The notes: generated from the sequence alone by a model not told the origin. Counted from the stretch's first letter, positions 50,104 to 60,482 are shown. The stretch: 64,000 nt of DNA from Methylophilaceae bacterium (GCA_028342535.1 JAOLWQ010000001.1:186001-250000); one strand, 5' to 3'. Translations and numbers: made by a program.

Positions 50104-51690
50104 ATGAAGCAACTATCTTCTCAAAAGAAACAAGAACTAATGATGATGCATCAACAAGGAAATGTTGAAGCTACTGCTGAGATGTCAAAAAAACTAATCA
50201 AGGAGTATCCAAAAGAATTTTTACTTCACAACATATTAGGAGTATGCCAAGAAGCTAAAGGAGATTTGCAGGGCGCAGCGAACTCCTATCAAAAAGCAAT
50301 AAATATAGATCCTGATATTCCAGAGCTACAATTTAATTTGGGAGCTATGTTATATGCATTGAATGATAATAAAGGTGCAATAAGTCATTACCAAAAAGCA
50401 ATTGAACTGAATCCTAGTTTTACAGAAGCTTTTTTTAATTTAGGAATTACTTATCAAAGTCAATCTGAGTATGATTTGGCGATTAATTCATATGAACAAG
50501 CAGTTAGTTCTCAACCTGGATTTTATGAAGCTATTGGTAATATTGGAACTATTAAACAATTGCAAGGAAAACTAGAAGAGGCAATTACTCTTTTTAAGAA
50601 ATCTCTAACAATTTTTGAAGATGGCAGAGGTAATTATAATTTAGCAGGGGCTTACAGAAATTTAGGAAATCTATCATTATCCATTAAGCATTACAGGAGA
50701 GCTGTTGAGATAGGTTCAGGAGAGGCTGAATTTTATTCAGACCTTGGGGATGCGTTATGGCACGATGGAAATATTGAGGAAGCTAATCTATTTTTAAGAA
50801 AGGCCGTTGAAGTAAACTCGTCAAATTCAAAATCAAATTATCAGCTAGGTGTTTTCTTGTATGATAATAAAGCTTTCAAGGAGGCTATTCAATATTTTGA
50901 ATCTTCTGAGATTGATGATTGGGAGGAGAGGATACTATATTGTTTTTATAAGCTTGAGAAATACGATCAATTTAAACAAAAATTAGATAGCTTAGTTGTA
51001 AAAAAAAATTCTTCACCTTTTTTAGCAACATTATCAGCACATTATGCACAAAATTTTAAAATAAAGGATCCTTATAATTTCTGTCCATCACCATTAAATT
51101 TTATTTGTCATGAACAAATACCAGAATTAATGGAAAATGATCAAAAACTTATTAAAGAACTTATAAGTGATATTAATACTGCAGATATTGGACAAAGGAA
51201 ACAAAGTCGCCTGACTTCCGGTATTCAGTCCTCAGGAAACTTATTTAAACGAAAAGAATCTTCATTCAAAAAATTAAATATTGCATTAAAACAATTAATT
51301 AATGGATATTTTTTGTCTCATCAGAATGAAGATAATGAATTTATTCACTCTTTTCCAAAAGAAATAGACTTTAGCAGTGCATGGTATGTAAAAATGCAAA
51401 CAGGGGGCCATTTAAGCTCACACATTCATGAGGACGGATGGATTAGCGGAGCAGTTTATCTAGCAATTCCAAAAGACTCAGGGCCAGATGGACAAGAAGG
51501 TGCTATCGAGTTAAGTAGTGATGGCGATGAATACCCAAGGCTTCATGATGCATTTGAGAAAAAAGTAATTTTACCCAATATAGGCGATGTTATATTTTTT
51601 CCCTCTTCTGTCTTTCATCGAACCATTTCTTTTAATTCAAAAGAAGAACGTATTTGTATTGCATTCGATGTAAGACCAGAACTCAATTAA
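50104..51690 (+). CDS. TPR protein with C-terminal putative 2OG-Fe(II) oxygenase domain
   Basis: Repeated TPRs (ANSYQKAINIDPDIPELQFNLGAM...); C-terminal HIHEDGWISGAVYLAIP...FFPSSVFHRTISF. Confidence 0.88.
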   Translation: MKQLSSQKKQELMMMHQQGNVEATAEMSKKLIKEYPKEFLLHNILGVCQEAKGDLQGAANSYQKAINIDPDIPELQFNLGAMLYALNDNKGAISHYQKAIELNPSFTEAFFNLGITYQSQSEYDLAINSYEQAVSSQPGFYEAIGNIGTIKQLQGKLEEAITLFKKSLTIFEDGRGNYNLAGAYRNLGNLSLSIKHYRRAVEIGSGEAEFYSDLGDALWHDGNIEEANLFLRKAVEVNSSNSKSNYQLGVFLYDNKAFKEAIQYFESSEIDDWEERILYCFYKLEKYDQFKQKLDSLVVKKNSSPFLATLSAHYAQNFKIKDPYNFCPSPLNFICHEQIPELMENDQKLIKELISDINTADIGQRKQSRLTSGIQSSGNLFKRKESSFKKLNIALKQLINGYFLSHQNEDNEFIHSFPKEIDFSSAWYVKMQTGGHLSSHIHEDGWISGAVYLAIPKDSGPDGQEGAIELSSDGDEYPRLHDAFEKKVILPNIGDVIFFPSSVFHRTISFNSKEERICIAFDVRPELN

Positions 51691-52906
51691 GTTGAAGCTT
51701 CCTAGCCATATTTGATAAGAAATACATAGCAACTTTGTGATCCTCAGCTAAAATTTTTCTCATTTGGGTATCAGATACTATTATAATTCTAGCCCAGTCA
51801 GAAACTACTTCTGCCGAAGCAACTCTTGGTATTTTATTTAGCAAAGACAGTTCACCAAAGTAGCTTCCCGCACCAATAATCTCTGTTTGCAACCCTTTTT
51901 TTGTAATACTTATCTCGCCTTCAATAATAAAAAATAGTCTTTGGTCATTATCACCTTCACTAAAGATAGCTTTATTCTTTTTATATTTTTGACCAAATGA
52001 TTGCATAAGATTATTTATGATTGGGTGTCGATGAATGTGTTTAATAATAAACAGTTGTTTTAATAATAACGTCTCTTTTTTATGTAATGCTGCAATAAGC
52101 TCAGCCCCTATTAATAGTGATGCAGTATTAAGGTATAGCCATATTAATGAAATAAATAAGCCTCTCATTCCTCCAAAAAAAGTCCCATAGAAAGAGCTAG
52201 CATTAATAAAAAAATCAAAAAAGTAATTTAAAGAATACCAAGAAAGACTAGTGAGCAATGCGCCTACTATTAAATACTTTTTTTTAATTTTAACTGGGAA
52301 GTAAAAATTAAAAAAAACCATTACAACTAAAATTAATAAAATTAAAGATGTTACTGAGGAAAAATATATTTTTTTTACAATAGGTATATATTCAGCAAAT
52401 ATAGATGATGCTTGAAGTAAAAATATATCTACAAATATATATGTAAAGAATAAAAGCATAATAGTAATGACGGCAAATATATCTTTTATTTTATTTTTGA
52501 AAAAAGTATTTTTATTAGGTAAGCTTAAAATATTGGCAAAGCCATTTCTGAGAGATGCTGTTAGGGGAGTAGCTGCCAAAAATAAAATCATAATCCAGAC
52601 CGCTCCCCAACTAGCTTTTGAAGAAGAAACTTTATAAACTTCATTCATAACTCTCTCATTTATTTCAGGAAGTAAATGAGAGGTTAAATTATCTAAATGA
52701 GATAGAGCAAATGACGAACTAGTAAGCCACTGACTCAAAAAAAAGAATATAAGTAAAATTAAAGGAATGAGCGCAAATAGGGTAAAGAAAGAAATAGAGG
52801 CATTAAAGGCTAAAAAATTATGCCTATTACAGCCAGAAAGAACTTCTTTTACAATAAAGTAGCTTGCACTTTTGTAGCTGAAGACTTTTTTAACATCACT
52901 TATCAT
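51683..52906 (-). CDS. YihY/BrkB-family membrane protein fused to a cyclic nucleotide-binding domain
   Basis: N-term YihY-type TM helices (FLAFNASISFFTLFALIPL); C-term FIIEGEISITKKGLQTEIIGAGSYFGELSLLNKIPRVASAEV. Confidence 0.88.
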   Translation of the reverse strand: MISDVKKVFSYKSASYFIVKEVLSGCNRHNFLAFNASISFFTLFALIPLILLIFFFLSQWLTSSSFALSHLDNLTSHLLPEINERVMNEVYKVSSSKASWGAVWIMILFLAATPLTASLRNGFANILSLPNKNTFFKNKIKDIFAVITIMLLFFTYIFVDIFLLQASSIFAEYIPIVKKIYFSSVTSLILLILVVMVFFNFYFPVKIKKKYLIVGALLTSLSWYSLNYFFDFFINASSFYGTFFGGMRGLFISLIWLYLNTASLLIGAELIAALHKKETLLLKQLFIIKHIHRHPIINNLMQSFGQKYKKNKAIFSEGDNDQRLFFIIEGEISITKKGLQTEIIGAGSYFGELSLLNKIPRVASAEVVSDWARIIIVSDTQMRKILAEDHKVAMYFLSNMARKLQLN

Positions 52907-52920
52907 TTATTAAATACAGC

Positions 52921-53886
52921 TTAAGAAAGTAGTTTAAATTTTTCTGTAGCAAATATTAACGCGGATAGTGTTCCATCTTCAGAGGCAGAATGGCCTGCAT
53001 CAGAAATAATAATTAATTCACTATGAGGTAATTGCTGTTTAAGTTCATAAGCTGTTTTGGGTGGGCAAACCATATCATATCTCCCTTGCACGATCTCAAT
53101 GGGAATATTTTCTAATACTTTAATTTTTTTGAGAATGTCATTTCCATCAATAAAACAAAAATTATTAATATAATGCAACTGAACTTTAGCTCTTGCTAAC
53201 TCAAATTCATAATTAATATCTTCATCGGAATTATTAAGTTCTGATGAGGGAAGTAATTTTAAAATACTCCCTTCAAATTTATTCCATGCAACAGCCGCTT
53301 TTTTAGCAATATCAAAATTACTTCCGAATACTAAATCAGTATATTCCTGTACAAGATTGTCCTTATTAATGCTGTCTTTATGACTAAGAAGTAATTCATG
53401 ATTTTCAGGAAAAAATTGATCTACATCTTTTAAAAACCAATCAAGCTCTTTCTCTCTGCTAAGGAATACGCCACGCAAAATTAATCCTATTAAATATTTT
53501 GGATATTTAATTCCATAAGCTAGTGCTAATGAGCTGCCCCATGAGCCACCAAATAAAATCCATTTTTCGATATTTAAATGCTTACGAATAATCTCAATAT
53601 CAGTGACTAAGTCTTCTGTAGTATTTTCTTTAGTTTCACCAAGAGGAGTACTTTTTCCACAACCCCTTTGGTCAAAAAGAATTATTCTGTAATATTTGGG
53701 GTCAAAAAAACGACGTTGCTTAGTTCCACAACCACCTCCAGGACCACCATGTAAAAAAATTATAGGTTGACCGCTAGGGTTGCCTGATTCTTCTACATAA
53801 ATATTATGTAAGTTACCGCATGGAATTCGGTATTCTTTATTAGGCTCAATTTCGGGAAATAAACCATAGGTTTTTTCTTCTAACAT
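52921..53886 (-). CDS. pip: Proline iminopeptidase
   Basis: PIIFLHGGPGGGCGTKQRRFFDPKYYRIILFDQRGCGKSTP; GGSWGSSLALAY. Confidence 0.95.
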   Translation of the reverse strand: MLEEKTYGLFPEIEPNKEYRIPCGNLHNIYVEESGNPSGQPIIFLHGGPGGGCGTKQRRFFDPKYYRIILFDQRGCGKSTPLGETKENTTEDLVTDIEIIRKHLNIEKWILFGGSWGSSLALAYGIKYPKYLIGLILRGVFLSREKELDWFLKDVDQFFPENHELLLSHKDSINKDNLVQEYTDLVFGSNFDIAKKAAVAWNKFEGSILKLLPSSELNNSDEDINYEFELARAKVQLHYINNFCFIDGNDILKKIKVLENIPIEIVQGRYDMVCPPKTAYELKQQLPHSELIIISDAGHSASEDGTLSALIFATEKFKLLS

Positions 53887-54180
53887 TTTAAATCTTTCCT
53901 TAGCTTTAAGTTTTATACGTTATTCTATAAAGACTTATTCTATCAAAATTATTAACTCTAAATTCAACTGGTTTTTTAATAAGTAAAATTAATCATTAAA
54001 TGTAAGTAAATTGTAACAAAACTGTTGCAAAAGAAATTTGAGAGGTATAAAGTGTTTTTCAAGCACTGGTTATTTCGGTGCTAAAAGTAAATAAATCACT
54101 TATGTTTAAGTTCTTTCTAAATGTAGGAGGAGTATTTGCTTCTTTTTAAACCCTTAGTTAAAACTATGGAGATTTATATA

Positions 54181-56058
54181 ATGAAATTGAATAAAATCAA
54201 ACTAGCTCTTGGTTTTGTAACTGCTGCTACATTGGCTATGCCAATGGTTGCTTCAGCTGCAGCTGATCAAGAAAAAGCTATGAAAGATGCTAATAATTGG
54301 GCTCATCCTCGTGGTCAGCACAATAACCAAGCATATTCAAAGTTAACACAAGTTAATAAAGGTAATGTAAAAAACCTTAAAGCAGCATGGACTCTTTCAA
54401 CCGGTGTAAATCGTGGTCATGAAGGTTCTCCAGTTGTTGTTGGTAACATGCTATATGTACATACAGCATTTCCTAACAACGTTTATGCTTTAGATCTAAA
54501 CAACAATCAAAAAGTTGTATGGTCTTACTTCCCTAAACAAGATCCTAGCGTTCAAGCAGTATTATGTTGCGATAACGTTAATCGTGGTCTTGGTTACGGT
54601 GACGGTAAAATCTTCCTACAACAAAATGATGGCATGTTAGTAGCGCTTGACGCTAAAACTGGTGCTAAAGTTTGGGATGTAAGAAATACAGATCCTAAAG
54701 TTGGTGCTACAAATACTAACGCTCCTCATGTAATTAAAGACAAAATTCTAACAGGTTGTTCTGGTGCTGAATTTGGTGTTCGTTGCTTTATTGCTGCGTA
54801 CAACATAGCTGACGGAAGCCTTGCTTGGAAAGCTATGTCTACAGGTTCAGATGCTGATGCTTTAATTGGCGCTGACTTTAACAAAGATACACCTCTTTAT
54901 TCAGCACTATCAGTTTACGAAGATGTAAACGGTGGTAATAAACAAGGTGGTTCTTTCAAAAAAATCCCAACTGCACAACTTAAAGGTGGAACTACAGATC
55001 TAGGTCTGAAAACATGGTTGAAACCTCAAGCTGTTAAAGATGGTTGGCAACATGGCGGCGGCTCTACTTGGGGCTGGTGGCCATATGATGCAAAAACAAA
55101 CTTAGTGTACTACGGTACAGGTAACCCATCAGTTTGGAACCCAGACGTACGTCCAGGTGACAACAAATGGTCTATGACTGTTTTTGCTCGTGATTTAGAT
55201 ACAGGTATGGCTCGTTGGGGCATGCAAATGACTCCACATGACGAATGGGATTATGACGGTATTAACGAAGTTATCCTTTTTGACAAAGGTGGAAAAACAT
55301 ACGCATGGCATCATGACAGAAACGGTTTTGCATACACATGGGTTGCAAGTAACGGTATTTTAGTTGCTGCTGAGAAAGTACATCCATTTGTTAACTGGGC
55401 TTCTGATATTGATATGAAATCTGGTGTGCCTAACAAACTTGCTGAGCACTCTACTCACCAAGATTACAACACTAAAGGTACATGTCCAGCTGCTCTTGGT
55501 ACTAAAGACCAACAGCCTGCTGCATACTCACCTAAAACTGGTTTAGTATACTCACCAATGAATCACGTGTGTATGACTTATGAGCCAGTTGAATCTAAGT
55601 ATGTTGCTGGTCAACCTTGGGTTGGTGCTACTTTAACTATGTTTGCTGGTCCTGATGGCGTAATGGGCGGTTTTGCTGCTTATGATCCAATGACTAACAA
55701 AAAAGTTTGGTACAACAAAGAGAAATTCTCTGCTTGGGGTGGTGCTTTAACAACTGCTTCAGACTTAGTTTTCTACGGTACTTTAGATCGTTGGTTCAAA
55801 GCTCTTGACGCTAAAAGCGGTAAAGAACTTTGGAAATTCCAAGTTGGTTCAGGTGTGATTGGTAATGCATTCACATATGGTCACAAAGGCAAACAACACG
55901 TTGGTGTGCTTTCAGGCATCGGTGGTTGGGCTGGCGTTGCAATGAACCTTGGTCTTACAAATGACACAGATGCACTTGGTGCAGCTGGTGGTTATAAAGA
56001 ACTAACAAAATACAACGCTGCTCCTGGTGGCGGTGCATTAACAGTATTTAGCCTATAA
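54181..56058 (+). CDS. xoxF: Lanthanide-type PQQ methanol dehydrogenase XoxF
   Basis: Signal peptide MKLNKIKLALGFVTAATLAMPMVASA; vicinal VLCCDNVNRG; PHDEWDYDGIN (extra Asp of XoxF, DYDG); W-motif repeats. Confidence 0.97.
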   Translation: MKLNKIKLALGFVTAATLAMPMVASAAADQEKAMKDANNWAHPRGQHNNQAYSKLTQVNKGNVKNLKAAWTLSTGVNRGHEGSPVVVGNMLYVHTAFPNNVYALDLNNNQKVVWSYFPKQDPSVQAVLCCDNVNRGLGYGDGKIFLQQNDGMLVALDAKTGAKVWDVRNTDPKVGATNTNAPHVIKDKILTGCSGAEFGVRCFIAAYNIADGSLAWKAMSTGSDADALIGADFNKDTPLYSALSVYEDVNGGNKQGGSFKKIPTAQLKGGTTDLGLKTWLKPQAVKDGWQHGGGSTWGWWPYDAKTNLVYYGTGNPSVWNPDVRPGDNKWSMTVFARDLDTGMARWGMQMTPHDEWDYDGINEVILFDKGGKTYAWHHDRNGFAYTWVASNGILVAAEKVHPFVNWASDIDMKSGVPNKLAEHSTHQDYNTKGTCPAALGTKDQQPAAYSPKTGLVYSPMNHVCMTYEPVESKYVAGQPWVGATLTMFAGPDGVMGGFAAYDPMTNKKVWYNKEKFSAWGGALTTASDLVFYGTLDRWFKALDAKSGKELWKFQVGSGVIGNAFTYGHKGKQHVGVLSGIGGWAGVAMNLGLTNDTDALGAAGGYKELTKYNAAPGGGALTVFSL

Positions 56059-56103
56059 TTCCTTACGGATTTTGTAGAACTAATTACAGTTTAGTTAGTC
56101 TTA

Positions 56104-56136
56104 AAAACACCCTACTTCGGTAGGGTGTTTTTTTTT
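56104..56136 (+). terminator. Rho-independent terminator after xoxF
   Basis: aaaacaccctacttcggtagggtgttttttttt. Confidence 0.9.
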
Positions 56137-56249
56137 GTACTTTAATTAAACTTTCTGATTTAGAAGCCATGCAGATTAGGGATTATCATTAGGTAAATAA
56201 GAAAGATTTAAATGTATAATTATGCCAATTAATAATTGAAGGAAAAGTT

Positions 56250-57134
56250 ATGTTAAAAAATTTACTAAGTATATTAATTCTTATCAGTTTGAGCATCTCG
56301 ATTCAAGCTGCAGATGATATTCCAGTTCAAGACGATATTGGGAAGCCAGGACAAGCAGCTCGAGTTCCAAAAAATAACGAGTTTAAAGTGTGTGCTGATC
56401 AAGATAATATGCCTTATTCAAATGCAGCAGGCGAAGGCTTTGAAAATAAGATTGCTGAAGTAATTGCTGCTGACTTAGGTAAAGATCTTAGCTATCAGTT
56501 CTGGCATGATAGATTTGGTTTTATAAGGAACACTTTAAAGGCAATGAGGTGTGATGTCATTATGGGTACAAATACTACATATGATGCTGTAAACACAACT
56601 AAGCCATATTACCGTGCAGGGCATGTATGGATCTACAGAAAAGATAGTGGGTACAACATAAGTGATTGGAAATCACCAGACTTAAGAAAAGGAGTTATTG
56701 GCATAGTAGACAAGAGTCCCGTATCAGTCGCATTAGATGCAAATGACCTAATTGGTAATGCAAAGCCATATCGATTAATGAGAGATTTAACTAAATCACC
56801 AGGACAGTTAGTGGACGATGTAGTAAGTGGAGAAATTGATATTGCAGTTATGTGGGGCCCAATAGGGGGCTATTATGCAAAACAGTCAAAAGAAGACTTA
56901 GTTGTTGTACTTATTCCTGAATATTCAGATGGTAATGAAGGCTTAACTGGGAAAACTTACTGGAATATTTCTGCTGGTGTAAGAAAAAAAGATGACGCAC
57001 GTCGAGATATGATTGAAGCAGCCTTAGTAAGAAATAAAGACAAAATTAGGAAAATCATGGACGACTTTGGTATTCCTTATGCCGAACCTGTATTTGCTGA
57101 TCGGTTAGATGGATATAAAAGACATAAGAATTAA
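56250..57134 (+). CDS. xoxJ: XoxJ periplasmic binding-protein-like
   Basis: Signal peptide; FKVCADQDNMPYSNAAGEGFENKIAEVIAADLGK; located between xoxF and cytochrome. Confidence 0.92.
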   Translation: MLKNLLSILILISLSISIQAADDIPVQDDIGKPGQAARVPKNNEFKVCADQDNMPYSNAAGEGFENKIAEVIAADLGKDLSYQFWHDRFGFIRNTLKAMRCDVIMGTNTTYDAVNTTKPYYRAGHVWIYRKDSGYNISDWKSPDLRKGVIGIVDKSPVSVALDANDLIGNAKPYRLMRDLTKSPGQLVDDVVSGEIDIAVMWGPIGGYYAKQSKEDLVVVLIPEYSDGNEGLTGKTYWNISAGVRKKDDARRDMIEAALVRNKDKIRKIMDDFGIPYAEPVFADRLDGYKRHKN

Positions 57135-57314
57135 AATAAATCAGGGCAAAAGGGATGACATAAGTTTAAAAAATAAGTAAAATGTTTGTAGATTTAAGTA
57201 CATATCAAAACATTTTTTAATCCCTTTTTAAGGAACTAATTAAGTATTTATTGTCGAATTAATTGGAAATCCAATTAGTTAAATTATAAATAAATAAATA
57301 AACAAGGAGAAATC

Positions 57315-57836
57315 ATGGTAACTAAAAAAATTCTAGCAACAGCTTTATTAGCTGGATTAATTGGCTTTGGTAGCGCAGCGAATGCAGACATTAAATTACA
57401 AAAAACTACGGATGGTACAGAATTTAAAATAAGCAATCCAAAAGCTTATGGCGATACCAAGAAAAAAGACAATGTAAAGACAAAAGCTGAAATAGAGTTT
57501 TTAAAGACAGGTAAGAATATTTATGTTGGTGATGCTGAAGCTGAAAAACGAGGTAAGAAAAGATTTGGTTATTGGTCATGTACACAATGTCATGGACCAA
57601 CAGCAAAAGGCCAAGTTGGACCAGGGTTAGTTGGACCAACATTTAAATATCCAAAAAATGCAACTAATAAAGGCATGATAGAAACTTTATGGTATGGCAC
57701 AAATGGTGGTATGGGTGGAAAAGGCTATGGTGTAATGGCCGCTGATGACGGGATGACTTTGGATGAGTTATTAAAAACGATTGCTTGGGTAAGAACCAAT
57801 GGTAAAGGCCTAACTGGAAACGAAAACGTTAAATAG
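57315..57836 (+). CDS. xoxG: Cytochrome c (XoxG-like)
   Basis: Signal peptide; CTQCHG heme site; downstream of xoxJ. Confidence 0.9.
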   Translation: MVTKKILATALLAGLIGFGSAANADIKLQKTTDGTEFKISNPKAYGDTKKKDNVKTKAEIEFLKTGKNIYVGDAEAEKRGKKRFGYWSCTQCHGPTAKGQVGPGLVGPTFKYPKNATNKGMIETLWYGTNGGMGGKGYGVMAADDGMTLDELLKTIAWVRTNGKGLTGNENVK

Positions 57837-57860
57837 TTACATTTCTGAAATCTTTATCAA

Positions 57861-57895
57861 AAAAGACTGAGGTATAATGCCTCAGTCTTTTTTTT
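57861..57895 (+). terminator. Rho-independent terminator after xoxG
   Basis: aaaagactgaggtataatgcctcagtctttttttt. Confidence 0.9.
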
Positions 57896-57939
57896 AGTCT
57901 TCAATCCCACACATAACCAATGAGAGCATAATAAATAAA

Positions 57940-59295
57940 ATGAGTTTTACAAAAAATAAAAAGTTACATGAGATACTAATAGTTGGTGGAGGTGCTGGAG
58001 GTCTTGAATTAGCAACTAAATTAGGAAATAGCCTTGGTAGAAAACGTAAAGCAAATATTACTTTAGTTGATTCTAAAAAGACTCATGTGTGGAAACCGTT
58101 ACTTCATGAGATTGCAGCAGGTAGTTTAAATCCAGAAAAAGACGAACTTGATTATTTAGCACAAGCTCATTGGCATAATTTTAAATTTAGACTTGGAAGA
58201 ATGATCGGGATTGATCGAAATACGAAAGAAATTATTTTAGAATCTTTTAAGGATGACGAAGGTACTGAGATTATTCCAAATCGAAAATTTTATTACGATA
58301 CTCTCATTATTTCTGTTGGAAGTACGATTAATGATTTTGGAATTAAAGGTGCTGCGCAAAATGCCATAGCTCTTGATACTCAGAATCAAGCTGAACGCTT
58401 TCATCAGAGACTTCACAATGCAATTTTAAAAGCTCAAACTCAATCATCTGATGATTTTGGCTTCCCATTGAAAGAACCTGAGCAATTAGAAGTCGTTATT
58501 GTAGGCGCTGGTGCAACAGGAGTGGAGTTAGCAGCTGAGCTTCATAAAGCGACTAGAGAGATGACAGCTTATGGGTTAGACAATATTAATCCTGATAGAG
58601 ATATTAAGATTTCCTTGATTGAAGCAAGCAATCGATTGCTTCCTGCCCTTCCTAAAAGAATGAGTAACTCAGTAGAAAGTGAACTTAAAAAATTAAATGT
58701 TAATTTATATCTTGGTGAGAAAGTCACAGAAGTTACAAATAAGGGCATAAAAACAGATACTGGGCGCTATATAACTTCTAAGTTAGTAGTATGGGCTGCT
58801 GGTATTAAAGCCCCTTCTTTTTTAGCTAATATTTCTGGCTTGAAGACTAATAAACTTAATCAGTTAGAGGTGCTTTCAACACTTCAAACCACTGAAGATT
58901 CAAATATTTTTGCGTTTGGGGATTGTGCAGCCTGCCCAATTAGGCCTGGTTCTTTGGAATTAGTGCCTCCAAGAGCGCAGTCTGCCCATCAACAAGCATC
59001 TTTATTATATAAGAGTATGAAAAAAGTAATAGCAAGTAAAGATAATTCATTACCTCAGTATAGTTATAAAGATTATGGATCATTAGTTAATTTAGGTCGT
59101 TATACAACTGTTGGGAACTTAATGGGCTCTTTAATGGGAGGAACTATGTTCATCGAAGGTTTAGTTGCTCGCGTTATGTATTTAATGTTGTATCAAATGC
59201 ACTTAATGGCACTTCATGGAATCATGAGTGTTATTTTTAGATTGTTAGCTAAAGGGATAACAAGAAGATTTGAAACACATGTTAAACTTCATTAA
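57940..59295 (+). CDS. ndh: Type II NADH dehydrogenase
   Basis: EILIVGGGAGGLELATKLGN; VVIVGAGATGVELAAELH; FAFGDCAACP. Confidence 0.9.
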   Translation: MSFTKNKKLHEILIVGGGAGGLELATKLGNSLGRKRKANITLVDSKKTHVWKPLLHEIAAGSLNPEKDELDYLAQAHWHNFKFRLGRMIGIDRNTKEIILESFKDDEGTEIIPNRKFYYDTLIISVGSTINDFGIKGAAQNAIALDTQNQAERFHQRLHNAILKAQTQSSDDFGFPLKEPEQLEVVIVGAGATGVELAAELHKATREMTAYGLDNINPDRDIKISLIEASNRLLPALPKRMSNSVESELKKLNVNLYLGEKVTEVTNKGIKTDTGRYITSKLVVWAAGIKAPSFLANISGLKTNKLNQLEVLSTLQTTEDSNIFAFGDCAACPIRPGSLELVPPRAQSAHQQASLLYKSMKKVIASKDNSLPQYSYKDYGSLVNLGRYTTVGNLMGSLMGGTMFIEGLVARVMYLMLYQMHLMALHGIMSVIFRLLAKGITRRFETHVKLH

Positions 59296-60482
59296 TCATT
59301 TGCTTTAGCATAGAAAAGACTGGCTACAGTCATTGAAAGTAAAACAAAAAAGCCAAAGATAAACATGATTCCATTTATTGGAATATTGCTTTTTACCATC
59401 AAGGTATATGCGCCACTTAATATAAGAATACCTAGGTTTTCATTAAAATTTTGGACTGCTATTGAATGTCCTGCTCCAATCAATAAATGTCCTCGATGCT
59501 GAAGAAGGGCATTTAGTGGAACAATGAGCAAGCCACTAAATATACCAACAAGAGTTAAAATAATAGCTGCTGATTCCCAAGTTGTGACAAAAAACATTGA
59601 ACATACCAGGCCACCCATAATTATTCCAACAGGTAATATTTTTGTAGAATCTTTCATTCTAATGAAAAATGCTGCAATTATTGCCCCTATTGCAACTCCA
59701 AGTGCCACAGTTGCTGATAAAGTTGTTGATTTATCTAAACCATAACCCAGTGCATAAGCAGACCATCCAATAATTACAAGCCTTAGCGTTGCGCCAGCTC
59801 CCCAGAATAAAGTTGTAATTGTTAAAGAAAGTTGCCCTAATGGATCACGCCATAATTTTTTATATGAGCTTAAGAAATCTTTTATTAAAGACCATGGGTC
59901 ATTCCTTTTTAGCTTATGATTGATAGGCACATTAGGCATATATTTATTAAAGATAGCTGCTATTACATAAAGAATACTGATAGCAATTATTGCTAGATCT
60001 ACATCATATACTGCAATAACACCTCCAAATATTGCGCCTAAAATAATTGCAGCGACAGTTGAACCTTCGACCCAACCATTACCTGCTACCAAAGACTTAT
60101 CAGGAAGTATTTCCGTTAGAATCCCATATTTAGCTGGGGAATAAGCTGCAGCTCCTATACCAACAATACCATAGGCATATAGTGGCGGGATTCCAAATAA
60201 CATTGCCAGACAGCCAATCAATTTAATACTATTAGAAATAAACATAACCTGTCTTTTTGGCCATGCATCTGCAAAAGCTCCTACAAAAGGGGCGAGTACA
60301 ATATAAGACAATACAAAAAATTGAAGTAGAAGTGGTTGATGCCAGTTTGGCGCTTCAAGCTTTGTAAGTAATGCAATGGCTGCGAACAGAAGAGCGTTGT
60401 CTGCCAGAGCTGAAAGAAATTGGGCTGATAGAAAAAAATAAAAGCCTTTGGTATGAATTTGGTTAGAGGATTTCAGTTGCAT
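59292..60482 (-). CDS. lplT: MFS transporter, LplT-like lysophospholipid transporter
   Basis: FYFFLSAQFLSALADNALLFAAIALL; VPLNALLQHRGHLLIGAGHSIAVQNFNEN. Confidence 0.85.
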   Translation of the reverse strand: MQLKSSNQIHTKGFYFFLSAQFLSALADNALLFAAIALLTKLEAPNWHQPLLLQFFVLSYIVLAPFVGAFADAWPKRQVMFISNSIKLIGCLAMLFGIPPLYAYGIVGIGAAAYSPAKYGILTEILPDKSLVAGNGWVEGSTVAAIILGAIFGGVIAVYDVDLAIIAISILYVIAAIFNKYMPNVPINHKLKRNDPWSLIKDFLSSYKKLWRDPLGQLSLTITTLFWGAGATLRLVIIGWSAYALGYGLDKSTTLSATVALGVAIGAIIAAFFIRMKDSTKILPVGIIMGGLVCSMFFVTTWESAAIILTLVGIFSGLLIVPLNALLQHRGHLLIGAGHSIAVQNFNENLGILILSGAYTLMVKSNIPINGIMFIFGFFVLLSMTVASLFYAKAND

